Positions 27,101-34,892 of a stretch of DNA of 44,765 bases are shown here, piece by piece; the first letter of the stretch is position 1; every line of letters starts with the position of its first letter. The notes below the pieces were generated by a model. The model was given only the letters and a program-made list of their open reading frames with translations, was not told where the DNA came from and did no database searches. Origin of the DNA: a virus. The position numbers and the translations under genes are program-made. Location of the stretch: positions 1-44,765 of IMG/VR virus record IMGVR_UViG_3300046413_001055. The stretch is one strand, 5' to 3'.

Positions 27101-30100
27101 TAATTCAGCAGTAGCAGCTGGCGCCGGTGGAGGTAATCCACATGCGTCGGGATTCTATTGGACAGGTGGAGTTGCAAAGCTTTATCGCATGTTCAGTACT
27201 GTTCAATCGGTTTTCCAAGCAAACCCATCTTCGGGTTTCACAAATGGTGCACCACACGCGTATAATGATATTACTGATGGTGTTGTAACTGTCTTAAATC
27301 AATCCAAACCTTTAATATGGTTTAGGAACGATTCAGCGTGGAAACCTTATGTTAATGATCAAATTATTGGCACTATTGATTCTGCATACATTCAAGCTAG
27401 ACAATTAACATATGATTTCTTAGATTCTGCAGAAGCTACTAATCTAATTGATTCTGCATACATTCAAGCTAGACAATCTAGCACAACACCAACAATAACA
27501 ATTCAAGATGAAGGAAGCCCGCTAAGCACAGCAGCTTCTACTTTGAATTTTGTTGGTGCATCTGTAACAGCAAGCGGAACAGGCGCAACAAAAACAATCA
27601 CTATTACTAGCCAAGGTGGAGTAGATTCTGCAGCCACTATAGCATTAATTGACGCAAGAATTGATTCTGGTAGAACACCGCTTACTCAACAAGTGTTTAC
27701 TTTTACTGCAGACTCTGCGACTAATTTTGCATTTACTGGTACAGATGATAATAATCAAACTCTGGCTTATACAGCTAATAAATTATCAGTATTTTTAAAT
27801 GGTATTTTGTTGATTGATTCGGTTGATTATACTGCACAAAACGGCACATCAATAACATTACTCGATTCTGCACAAAATGGTGATGTTATAACTGCAATGA
27901 CATTCCTTGGAAATACTGGATTAGATTCGGCAAAATTCCAAGGGATTATTGATTCTAATTTCTTACAAGTGCCAAGCCACTTAATACCAAATGTTGATAG
28001 CTTCTATAATCTTGGTTCACCAACTAAAAAATGGAAAGACCTATATTTATCAGGCAATACTATACATCTCGGCGGCCATCAAATACACACTAATTCTAGT
28101 GGCATTCGAATAATTGATAGTCTTGGTGGAGAAATTGCTTTAACAGCTAGTAATATATTAGATTCAGCAAATGTGATTAGTATTATTGGTAGTGAAACTT
28201 TAGATTCCGCTCTTATTGTAAATTTAGTTGATTCTGCTTATATTCAATTACGTGATAGATTCCAAGATTCGTCTGGTATATTGGCTATTGTCGACAGCTC
28301 GTACGTTCAAGCCCGCGCAGGCGGGGGCGGAGGCGGGGGCGGAGGTACAATTACCGAAGTAACCGATAGTTCTACACGAGAGGCAATATCATCTCCATTA
28401 GAAGGTGATGTAGCAGTACAATTCCAATCAGGACCAGGTAGAAATACTGGTGTTACTCATAACTTTGGTGGTGCTACAATAGTATCATGGTCTGTTGGAG
28501 CAAACTATACAGGTGGAGAATTAACACTTAATAATTCAACATTTGCTGCAGCTGCTCAACCAGGCGATGTTATCGTAGTTGCATCTGGTACAGTTCAAAG
28601 ATACAATAGTTATCATACGGTTAATGCTTGGCAAACGCAACAATCTGGTAACCTTATTATAGCTGTTAAATCTATTACTGATGCTAACAACCTTCAAGTT
28701 CTGCTTGCGGTTCCAGTGTATTGGTCTGGTCAAGGTACGACTGGTTATATGAATACGAATTTAAAAGCGTATTTTGATAATGCGTCAAATCCAAGAGGCG
28801 AAATACCGGGCAATGCCGTAGTTGCGTATTCAGGAGATCCTAATGTTAATGGTACAACAGGAAGTCAAAAACTTACTGGTGGAACTGCTACGCTATATAG
28901 AATGTTTGAAAAAACTATCAAGTCAACTTGGGATACTTCTGGTATTACAAGTACGCCAATTAACACATCAGACAATTACCAAGGTGAAGTTACAGCATTA
29001 ACAAATTCTAATCCTCTTATTTGGTTTAGAAATGATTCGGCTTGGAAACCTTATGTTAATGACCAAATTACTGGTACAATTGATTCTGCATACACAAGAA
29101 ATCTTATTGATTCGGCATACGTAAGTAGTCTTAAATTTATTCAAAATACAACTATTACTGAAGTTTCAGATAGTGATCAAAGAGTAGCAATTTCATCTCC
29201 TATCGAAGGTGATGTTGCTGTACAATTTAGAGATGGAACTGGAACTAAAACTAGTATTTCTCATGACTTTAGTGGCGGTCAGCTTTGGTCTAAAACAGTT
29301 TATCTAGCTAGCGGAACGAATAGTCTTTCATACACATCAGCAAATGATGTTGGTAATGGTAGGTTTAAATGGTCGCATTCAACATTCGATGATCATGTTC
29401 AAAAGGGTGACGTGATTGTAGTTGAAAATGCTACAGCAACTACAAGTCCAGGGGTTAATCCATGGGCCAGTAAATCTGGCACATTTATGTTTGCTTGTCA
29501 TACTCCTAAGGTTGGATCAACTGCACCGTGGTATAATATAGTAGCTTATTTTTATGACGTACCAAACGGTAGCGCTGGATATATGAATACCGATCTAGGT
29601 AGTTATTTCAGCGGTACTGACGGAGTAGCCACTACAACAAATCCTCGAGGATCTATACCCGCTTCAGCAGTGATGGTGCACTCATACGGCAATGTTAATA
29701 ATAGTTCTGCCACTACAACTCTCTCTGGTGGATTGGCAACTCTATATCGTATGTTTGATGGAACAACATATCAAGATGCTTATGATACATCTGGAGGTGG
29801 AGGTGGAACCGCATATACAGATCAAACAGGTACAGTAAATGCAATCGGTGGTCTAAAACCTTTAGTATATCACTATAATGATGCTGCATTTAAACCATAT
29901 GTCCAAAATAATATTTTAGGAACTGTTGATTCTGCATATATCAATGCACGAGTTGATCCGTTTGATTCTGCACATGTCTTAGGACTTGTTGATAGTGCAT
30001 ATATTCAACTGAGAGATAGATTCCAAGATTCTTCTGGCATATTGGCTATTGTTGATAGTGCATATGTACAAGCTAGAACAACTGCGGGTACAGACTCAGC

Positions 30101-31481
30101 TGCAACAATTAGTTTAATTACAAGCACAGTTGATAGCGCATACGTGGCTGCAAGAGCAGGTGGTGCGGGACTCGATTCTGCAAAAACAATTAACTTAATT
30201 GATTCTGATTATATTGGCTCGAAGGTAGACTTTACTCGTGGTGAGTTTACAACACAAAGATCTCAATATACAGCAACTTCAAATCAAACTGTATTTACTC
30301 ATACTAGCCGTGACGCAACAAACTTAGACGTTTATATAAATGGTATTTTACAAATTGTAAATGTCGATTATACTGCAACTACAACTGCAGTTACATTTAC
30401 TAGTGGTTTAACAGCAGGATTTAGTGTTACTATAGTTGAGCGGCGAGGTAGAGTCTCAACTAATACTAGTTTAGTAGACACAAAATATTATTTCACAACA
30501 TCAAATCCTATTACATCTATTACTGGCAATGATGATAATGGAAATACTCTTGACTATTCAGCTGGATTTTTAGATGTTTACTTGAATGGATTATTGTTAA
30601 AAGATTCTGATGATTATTCTACAAATGGAAGTACAACAGTTACTTTAGTATCTGCAACAGATTCAAATGATATTGTAACGCTAGTTAATCGTAAAGGTGT
30701 AGCAGTTTCACCAAATGTCAAAAATTATGAATTTATTGCAACTGCAGGCCAAACTTCATTTTCTGGTACTGACATTAATAGTAATACTTTAGCTTATGCT
30801 CCTGGGGCTATACAAGTTCATTTGAACGGCATATTACTTAGAAATACAGATTTTACTGCAGTTAATGGTACTAGTGTTTTACTTACTGATTCGGCAAATT
30901 TGAATGATGAATTAATTGTTTCAGCGTTCAGTAATCCTGGCCAAAATATGGATCTATATAAATTTACTGCAGATTCAGGTCAAACAATATTTAATGGTAA
31001 TGATACTGCTGGTGCATCATTAGCGTATTCGCCTAATAATATGCAAGTCTTTATGAATGGTTTATTACTAAATGATTCTGATGATTACATAGCTAATAAT
31101 GGTATGTCTGTTGTACTAAATACAGCAGCAGATTTGAACGATGAAGTTAAAATAGTAAGTTTCGTATCGAATAGCAATGTAATTCGAACGAATTCTTGGT
31201 CTGCTCCAAGTGGAACACCAGTTGCAGCAAGTGCAGGTGATAAACTCTTAATTGATACATCAACATCAAAGACTGTAACACTTCCTACTAACGCTACGAT
31301 GGGTGATGAAATCAGAATTATCGATGTGACTGGTAATGCATCATCTAATAATATCATTATAAATAGGAATGGCCATAAGATTCAAGGTTCAGCTACAAAC
31401 TTTATTATAAATTTAGATCGATCAGCGATTGGTTTAGTATATTATAATGTAGCCCAAGGATGGGTATTAACAGAGAACTAA
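24180..31481 (+). CDS. Giant modular tail fibre / adhesin (2433 residues)
   Basis: The N-terminus (KVLLKRSSVVGRTPTASDLD then YGELAINFADGKIHYK) is a classic tail-fibre start. DSA recurs at residues 51, 65, 79, 93 and 107, exactly every 14 residues. Other parts: an EGTNLYYTKARA motif (about 360); a cupredoxin-like domain (about 427-538) with H475, C521, H524 and M527; three related modules of roughly 240-260 residues, each starting TITEV(S/T)DS and containing IEGDVAVQF or LEGDxAVQF; a nine-glycine hinge at 28320-28346; a NLGSPTKKWKDLYLSGNTIH segment; and at the end four NGxLxxxxxDYxxxxG beta modules (30255-31160). Many DSAYIQARQ-type linkers join the modules. A late promoter and stem-loop precede it. 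It is likely a long fibre or whisker built of trimers; length suggests an extended organelle. Confidence 0.8.
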   Translation: MATPKVLLKRSSVVGRTPTASDLDYGELAINFADGKIHYKDANNNIKSFVDSAIVNDLITRRSTDSAEVLAIVQANSLDSAETLDLIYKNSLDSAEVGRLITTQALDSADALLLIDSSHVQLKQSYNATQLNGQAPSYYLDYSNFTNTPNVLDSSDIISVALDSNEIKGIIDSAHVQLKQSYNALTLEGQNLSYVRNYNNLQNTPVVLDLVDISNHVDSAYVRLRVKTDQDLSTTDNVTFNQIRGPQNFIIDPATIGDNTGTVQILGNLQVEGTQTTINSTSVSINDKNLVLADSAANAAAADGAGITIGGANATLTYNAAGDKFVFNKPIDGDYSGFDSDFDSALALKTTTNVTEGTNLYYTKARADSDIAASLNDSGNTVNISINTTILDKVDSAYVLARVAEAPFLDSGNATNLINAAYIETNRPAETIINIVSNGGNYDFTGDGFPTTSTNPTLYLTRGLTYKLNVNASGHPFNINTQNTTGTGSLYNSGVTNNGTTSGSILFTVPMNAPNYLHYNCQYHGGMNGPIYIVDREGRIDSADVAAIVDSSYIQARQSTTTPTITIQDSGSTLSTAASTLNFVGPGVVASGTGATKTITINATGSGGVDSASTINLIDSAYINARVTFSATGPLGALGLTGVTTGTNNASWTFDTVASAECFRLLFNGVTFPFNFGGGILGFLDAGGKYYTSGNSTSVNFTRTVNAVRNNLTVTLSFQGTGYTWTNDTDYSGGFSAAIAANGGTLPLISVYSAQVSSGTKGSFTNPFVVGDNTAGTTGYGSSSPIYGASTAANAAYTSLVSTIDSAYIQALQTTTGGGTITEVSDSSAREAISSPLEGDIAVQFQTGPGVYTGITNNYSGGAVMTYSGGSGTTYNNGQQTFTSSVFAPHAQVGDVIVVENSSITADNGYTQSGTLVTAVCELIDNTSFKVMHTFGWYWGSQPGGTGGHPAGGLVNRALKNYFDNASNPRGDIPNSAVAAGAGGGNPHASGFYWTGGVAKLYRMFSTVQSVFQANPSSGFTNGAPHAYNDITDGVVTVLNQSKPLIWFRNDSAWKPYVNDQIIGTIDSAYIQARQLTYDFLDSAEATNLIDSAYIQARQSSTTPTITIQDEGSPLSTAASTLNFVGASVTASGTGATKTITITSQGGVDSAATIALIDARIDSGRTPLTQQVFTFTADSATNFAFTGTDDNNQTLAYTANKLSVFLNGILLIDSVDYTAQNGTSITLLDSAQNGDVITAMTFLGNTGLDSAKFQGIIDSNFLQVPSHLIPNVDSFYNLGSPTKKWKDLYLSGNTIHLGGHQIHTNSSGIRIIDSLGGEIALTASNILDSANVISIIGSETLDSALIVNLVDSAYIQLRDRFQDSSGILAIVDSSYVQARAGGGGGGGGGTITEVTDSSTREAISSPLEGDVAVQFQSGPGRNTGVTHNFGGATIVSWSVGANYTGGELTLNNSTFAAAAQPGDVIVVASGTVQRYNSYHTVNAWQTQQSGNLIIAVKSITDANNLQVLLAVPVYWSGQGTTGYMNTNLKAYFDNASNPRGEIPGNAVVAYSGDPNVNGTTGSQKLTGGTATLYRMFEKTIKSTWDTSGITSTPINTSDNYQGEVTALTNSNPLIWFRNDSAWKPYVNDQITGTIDSAYTRNLIDSAYVSSLKFIQNTTITEVSDSDQRVAISSPIEGDVAVQFRDGTGTKTSISHDFSGGQLWSKTVYLASGTNSLSYTSANDVGNGRFKWSHSTFDDHVQKGDVIVVENATATTSPGVNPWASKSGTFMFACHTPKVGSTAPWYNIVAYFYDVPNGSAGYMNTDLGSYFSGTDGVATTTNPRGSIPASAVMVHSYGNVNNSSATTTLSGGLATLYRMFDGTTYQDAYDTSGGGGGTAYTDQTGTVNAIGGLKPLVYHYNDAAFKPYVQNNILGTVDSAYINARVDPFDSAHVLGLVDSAYIQLRDRFQDSSGILAIVDSAYVQARTTAGTDSAATISLITSTVDSAYVAARAGGAGLDSAKTINLIDSDYIGSKVDFTRGEFTTQRSQYTATSNQTVFTHTSRDATNLDVYINGILQIVNVDYTATTTAVTFTSGLTAGFSVTIVERRGRVSTNTSLVDTKYYFTTSNPITSITGNDDNGNTLDYSAGFLDVYLNGLLLKDSDDYSTNGSTTVTLVSATDSNDIVTLVNRKGVAVSPNVKNYEFIATAGQTSFSGTDINSNTLAYAPGAIQVHLNGILLRNTDFTAVNGTSVLLTDSANLNDELIVSAFSNPGQNMDLYKFTADSGQTIFNGNDTAGASLAYSPNNMQVFMNGLLLNDSDDYIANNGMSVVLNTAADLNDEVKIVSFVSNSNVIRTNSWSAPSGTPVAASAGDKLLIDTSTSKTVTLPTNATMGDEIRIIDVTGNASSNNIIINRNGHKIQGSATNFIINLDRSAIGLVYYNVAQGWVLTEN
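24330..24539 (+). repeat. Five 42-bp repeats encoding a 14-residue DSA period
   Basis: Asp-Ser-Ala codons start at 24330, 24372, 24414, 24456 and 24498, each exactly 42 bases apart. The repeats vary in codons (gactctgca, gattctgca, gattcagct), so the amino-acid period is kept while DNA identity is not, pointing to selection on protein structure. Confidence 0.8.
26637..29924 (+). repeat. Three related TEV(S/T)DS fibre modules
   Basis: Modules span about 26637-27374, 28347-29078 and 29151-29924. Each begins (T)ITEVxDS, continues ISSP(L/I)EGDxAVQF and ends near WKPYVNDQI(I/T)GT or FKPYVQNNILGT. Interior loops differ most, as expected for duplicated domains with diversified surfaces. Confidence 0.75.
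27375..27476 (+). repeat. 30-bp exact direct repeat, 72 bp apart
   Basis: Bases 27375-27404 and 27447-27476 are identical and encode IDSAYIQARQ. They lie in the linker after the first TEVSDS module. They could recombine to delete or add 24 residues in frame. Confidence 0.75.
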
Positions 31482-31482
31482 T

Positions 31483-33219
31483 ATGACAAACTTATCAGAC
31501 ATTAGAAATAGTAATAATTTTGGTGAAGCTGGGATAACAGTCTATTCAACAATAGATAATTTGCCAACAACTGGATTAACAGTGGGTGATCAAGCATATG
31601 TAACAACAACTAGTAGGTTATATATTTCTAATGGTACTGGTTGGTATAATGTTGCATTGATAAATGCCACACCAACATTAACATTAAGTCAAGACGGTTC
31701 AATTGCTCTAGCAACTGATGGTACTCCAACTGTAATTACTATGACAGCTACTGATTCTGACAATTCAAATGCAAACTTATTCCTAACACTGGAATCTGGC
31801 GGAGACTTATTTAAATTTGCTACGGTATCTCAAGATTCGTCAGTTGTAACTATTACACCAAGAACAGAAGATTCTGCTACTGCGCTAGGATTTGATGGAT
31901 CCGCCACATTAACATTTAAGGCAAGCGATGGAATAAACCAAGCCACAGTACAAAATACGTTTACGCTAGCATTCTCTTTACCTGAACCTAATTGGGCAGG
32001 ATCTGTAACAGAATATCTATATAATAGAGCTACGTTATCATTAGGTCAAAGCGGTACGTATAATGGTGAAGATTTAAGTTTTAGCTTTGATGGCAATTAT
32101 TTAATTAGTGGCCAAAATCGTGAATCAACTAGTGGAAGTGAAAGTGGAGCAGCATATATTGTAAAGAAAAATGGTGCATCGTGGGCAAACGAAGCAACGT
32201 TAAAAGCAAGCGACCCTCAAGCTTCTGCACAATTTGGTAGAGGTGTTGCATTAAACGAAGACGGTACTTATGCTGCAGTTGGCGCTTGGGCACATGATAC
32301 TAACGACGGCGCTAGCGGCGCCGCTCATGGAAAAGTTTATATCTTTACAAGATCTGGTAGTACATGGTCTCAACAAACTAGCTTTGTAAGTCAAAACGAT
32401 ACTGCAGAATTTAGGTTTGGTTGGAGAGTAAGACTCGATGCAACAGCAACACGAGTATTTATTTCATCTAGATATGATAGTTCAAATTCTGGTGGTTATG
32501 CTGAAGGTGCTGTTTATGTATATAAAAGAACTGGAAGTAGTTGGGCTTACGAAGCAAGGCTTAATGCCAGTGATGGAGCCGCATGGCACACGTTTGGCTA
32601 TGATATAGCAACTAATTCTGCTGGTGATTATTTAGTCGCTACAGCACCAAACGTAGGATCGGCTGCCGGTGCTGCTTATGTATTCACAAGATCTGGTACT
32701 ACATGGTCACAACAAGTAAAACTCACAGAACCGGGCGGAGCTACTTCTAATAATAATTTTGGCGCATCAATTGATATTAATAATGATGCAAGTTATATGG
32801 TAATTAGTGCAGATCGAGCACCATATTCTGGTAATAATTACGGTAAGATTTATGTGTATACGAGATCTGGAACTACGTGGACAAATCAAGCTGGTTTCCA
32901 ACCATCATCTGGTGCTACTGGTGGCGACCAAAATGGTTATCATGTAAGGATTAATGATAGCGGCACTCATGTGTCTGCATCTGCTAATAAGTGGACGAAC
33001 ACTAACTTTACAGGTAGAGCTATAGTTTACAAAAGAACTGGAAGTAGTTGGGCTCAGGTAAAAGTATTAAGTGGTACCAATACCAGTACCGGTGATTATT
33101 TTGGTGAAGGTTTAGCAATGGACGCGTCCGGCAGGTATGTTGCAGTTGGTGCACCACGTGATGACACTAGTCAGAATAATGTAGGTACAGTTTCAATTTT
33201 TACAGCACCTGATGCATAA
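31483..33219 (+). CDS. Tail adhesin with seven-bladed FG-GAP-like beta-propeller
   Basis: A 578-residue protein that starts 1 bp after the giant fibre stop. Residues 20-165 form the module shared with four later genes (GDQAYVTTTSRLYISNGTGW, then TATDSDNSNANLFL and a FKASDG strand as in cadherin-like domains). Residues about 185-578 contain seven repeats, each with a strand like YVFTRSGTTWSQQ and a preceding FGxxxxxxxDGxY(A/L)xxGA turn, as in FG-GAP/integrin-alpha-like propellers. Such propellers commonly bind ligands or cations. It is likely a receptor-binding protein on a fibre tip. The gene at 43941 is a partial homologue. Confidence 0.75.
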   Translation: MTNLSDIRNSNNFGEAGITVYSTIDNLPTTGLTVGDQAYVTTTSRLYISNGTGWYNVALINATPTLTLSQDGSIALATDGTPTVITMTATDSDNSNANLFLTLESGGDLFKFATVSQDSSVVTITPRTEDSATALGFDGSATLTFKASDGINQATVQNTFTLAFSLPEPNWAGSVTEYLYNRATLSLGQSGTYNGEDLSFSFDGNYLISGQNRESTSGSESGAAYIVKKNGASWANEATLKASDPQASAQFGRGVALNEDGTYAAVGAWAHDTNDGASGAAHGKVYIFTRSGSTWSQQTSFVSQNDTAEFRFGWRVRLDATATRVFISSRYDSSNSGGYAEGAVYVYKRTGSSWAYEARLNASDGAAWHTFGYDIATNSAGDYLVATAPNVGSAAGAAYVFTRSGTTWSQQVKLTEPGGATSNNNFGASIDINNDASYMVISADRAPYSGNNYGKIYVYTRSGTTWTNQAGFQPSSGATGGDQNGYHVRINDSGTHVSASANKWTNTNFTGRAIVYKRTGSSWAQVKVLSGTNTSTGDYFGEGLAMDASGRYVAVGAPRDDTSQNNVGTVSIFTAPDA

Positions 33220-33236
33220 TCTAAAGGATAATAAAG

Positions 33237-34877
33237 ATGAGTAGATCACGTGATATAGCCGCAATACTCGGTGTGACCGAAGCAAATAATTCTAATAATG
33301 CTGCTTTGTCAACTGGCGGACTAGATTCTGCACAAGTAAGCGCTATAGGAGTTACTACTTATGATTCTATAGGTGCACTGCCCCTCACAGGATTGAGTGC
33401 AGGTGATCAAGCTTTTGTATCATCAAATAATAGACTTTATTTTTCTAATGGAACTGGTTGGTATAGTCAAAGCATAGTCAATGCTGATCCACGTTGGGCC
33501 GATAGTATTGGTTCAGGTGTTGGTGAACCGGCCGGAACTTTGACAATAGCAGATTCTGCAACACCATTAATTGTAAAAGCAGTAGCTGCCGATTCAGATG
33601 GATTGCCTCTTACAAATAGCATTATTCTTGCAGATTCTGCTCAATATGTTTTTGCTATGACTCAAGATTCAAGTGTATTTACATTCACGCCTAAAACAAA
33701 AGCTCAAGCTATTGCGGCTTCAGTGGCGGGTAATATTGATTCAAATGGCGCAAGCATAGATGTAACATTTAAAGTAACTGACGGTATTTCTATTTTATCA
33801 AAACCAGCTATTGTAAAATATGACTGGATACTACAAAATATGGAATTTACTATTTCACGAAGTTCATTTTCTAGAATTGGAGAAGCTCAGTCAGCTATGA
33901 GTTCTCAGTGGAATACTATTAGAACTGCTGCAGGAACTTCTACATATGATACTTTCTTGGTTGGATCAGGAGCACAACCATTTGCATTATTTGACGGATA
34001 CTACACGATGGAATTTGCTCTCAACACTAACTTGACTGTTGAGATGGCTGGTGGATCTGGAGGTCTTGCTAATAATACAGTTGCAGGTAACAGAGGTTGG
34101 GGTAGAAGACTTGTTTACGGCTGGATGATTCCTTCTGGAACAAAGTTATTATTTGGAATAGGTTCACAAGGTCAAGATCAATTTAATAATGGATCTTGCG
34201 GTTCAGGTGCTGGTATGTCATTCATAGCTAAATATAACACAGGTCATGCAAATAGTAGTATTAATAGTTACACTCCAATGGCTATAGCTGCTGGCGGTAG
34301 TGCTCTTTCAAACTATACTTCTGTAACATCTGTATATGGTTCAGCTCCAGCAATTGCTGATACCGGTGCTATTACTACAAGAACTGTTGCGGCTGGTATA
34401 CCGAGTAGAGCCGCAGTAGAATCTGCGTCAGGTAGATTTAGTCAAGGTAGTGGTGGAGCCGGATGGAATACAGCGCCTACAAACCAGTCTGGTAGCCATA
34501 GCAATTTGCCGGGGATCATCACAAATGGCTTGTATGGACAAGACACTGGCTATGCAGACGGAGGTTTTGGTGGTGGAGGTGGAATGCATGACCTTGGTAA
34601 TAACTACGCGCCAGGCGGTGGAGGATATTGGGGAGGATTCGAAGTCGGATCAGTTGGTGCCAGCGGTGGGCACAATCAATATGGATATTACGATGGTATT
34701 GGTGCCACCGGAGGCGGTTCTGCTGTAGAAGGAGCATCTCATAGATTTGGGCCTTATTCGATGGTGGATGCAGCTGGATTTACAACATTACAGTCAGTGG
34801 TAGAAAGTACATCAGAATCTTTTACATCAGGAAATAACTATGGTGGAAAGATGAAGTTTACTTTCGCTCAAGCATAA
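33237..34877 (+). CDS. Modular adhesin with glycine-rich C-terminus
   Basis: A 546-residue protein with RBS AAGGATAATAA. Residues 1-25 (SRDIAAILGVTEANNSNNAA) are an N-terminal tag shared with the genes at 37519 and 39139. Residues about 40-195 are the shared module (GDQAFVSSNNRLYFSNGTGW, WADSIGSGVGEP, DSSVFTFTPKTKAQA, then DGISILSKPAI). The C-terminal domain is Gly-rich, with runs such as GGFGGGGGMHDLGNNYAPGG, and resembles polyglycine-type adhesin tips as in gp38-like proteins of T-even phages. The resemblance is compositional, so receptor binding is an inference. Confidence 0.72.
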   Translation: MSRSRDIAAILGVTEANNSNNAALSTGGLDSAQVSAIGVTTYDSIGALPLTGLSAGDQAFVSSNNRLYFSNGTGWYSQSIVNADPRWADSIGSGVGEPAGTLTIADSATPLIVKAVAADSDGLPLTNSIILADSAQYVFAMTQDSSVFTFTPKTKAQAIAASVAGNIDSNGASIDVTFKVTDGISILSKPAIVKYDWILQNMEFTISRSSFSRIGEAQSAMSSQWNTIRTAAGTSTYDTFLVGSGAQPFALFDGYYTMEFALNTNLTVEMAGGSGGLANNTVAGNRGWGRRLVYGWMIPSGTKLLFGIGSQGQDQFNNGSCGSGAGMSFIAKYNTGHANSSINSYTPMAIAAGGSALSNYTSVTSVYGSAPAIADTGAITTRTVAAGIPSRAAVESASGRFSQGSGGAGWNTAPTNQSGSHSNLPGIITNGLYGQDTGYADGGFGGGGGMHDLGNNYAPGGGGYWGGFEVGSVGASGGHNQYGYYDGIGATGGGSAVEGASHRFGPYSMVDAAGFTTLQSVVESTSESFTSGNNYGGKMKFTFAQA

Positions 34878-34892
34878 GGATAAATATAAGAC

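Noticed and set aside
31358-31365. TATAAATA inside the 3' end of the giant fibre gene, 118 bp before the next start
   Set aside because: It could be a real internal late promoter, but several copies per strand are expected by chance in AT-rich coding sequence of this length, so position alone does not support it.
24330-31481. CRISPR-like reading of the regular DSA repeats
   Set aside because: Repeats are in frame within one long coding sequence, vary in codons, and have no cas genes or constant non-coding repeat.
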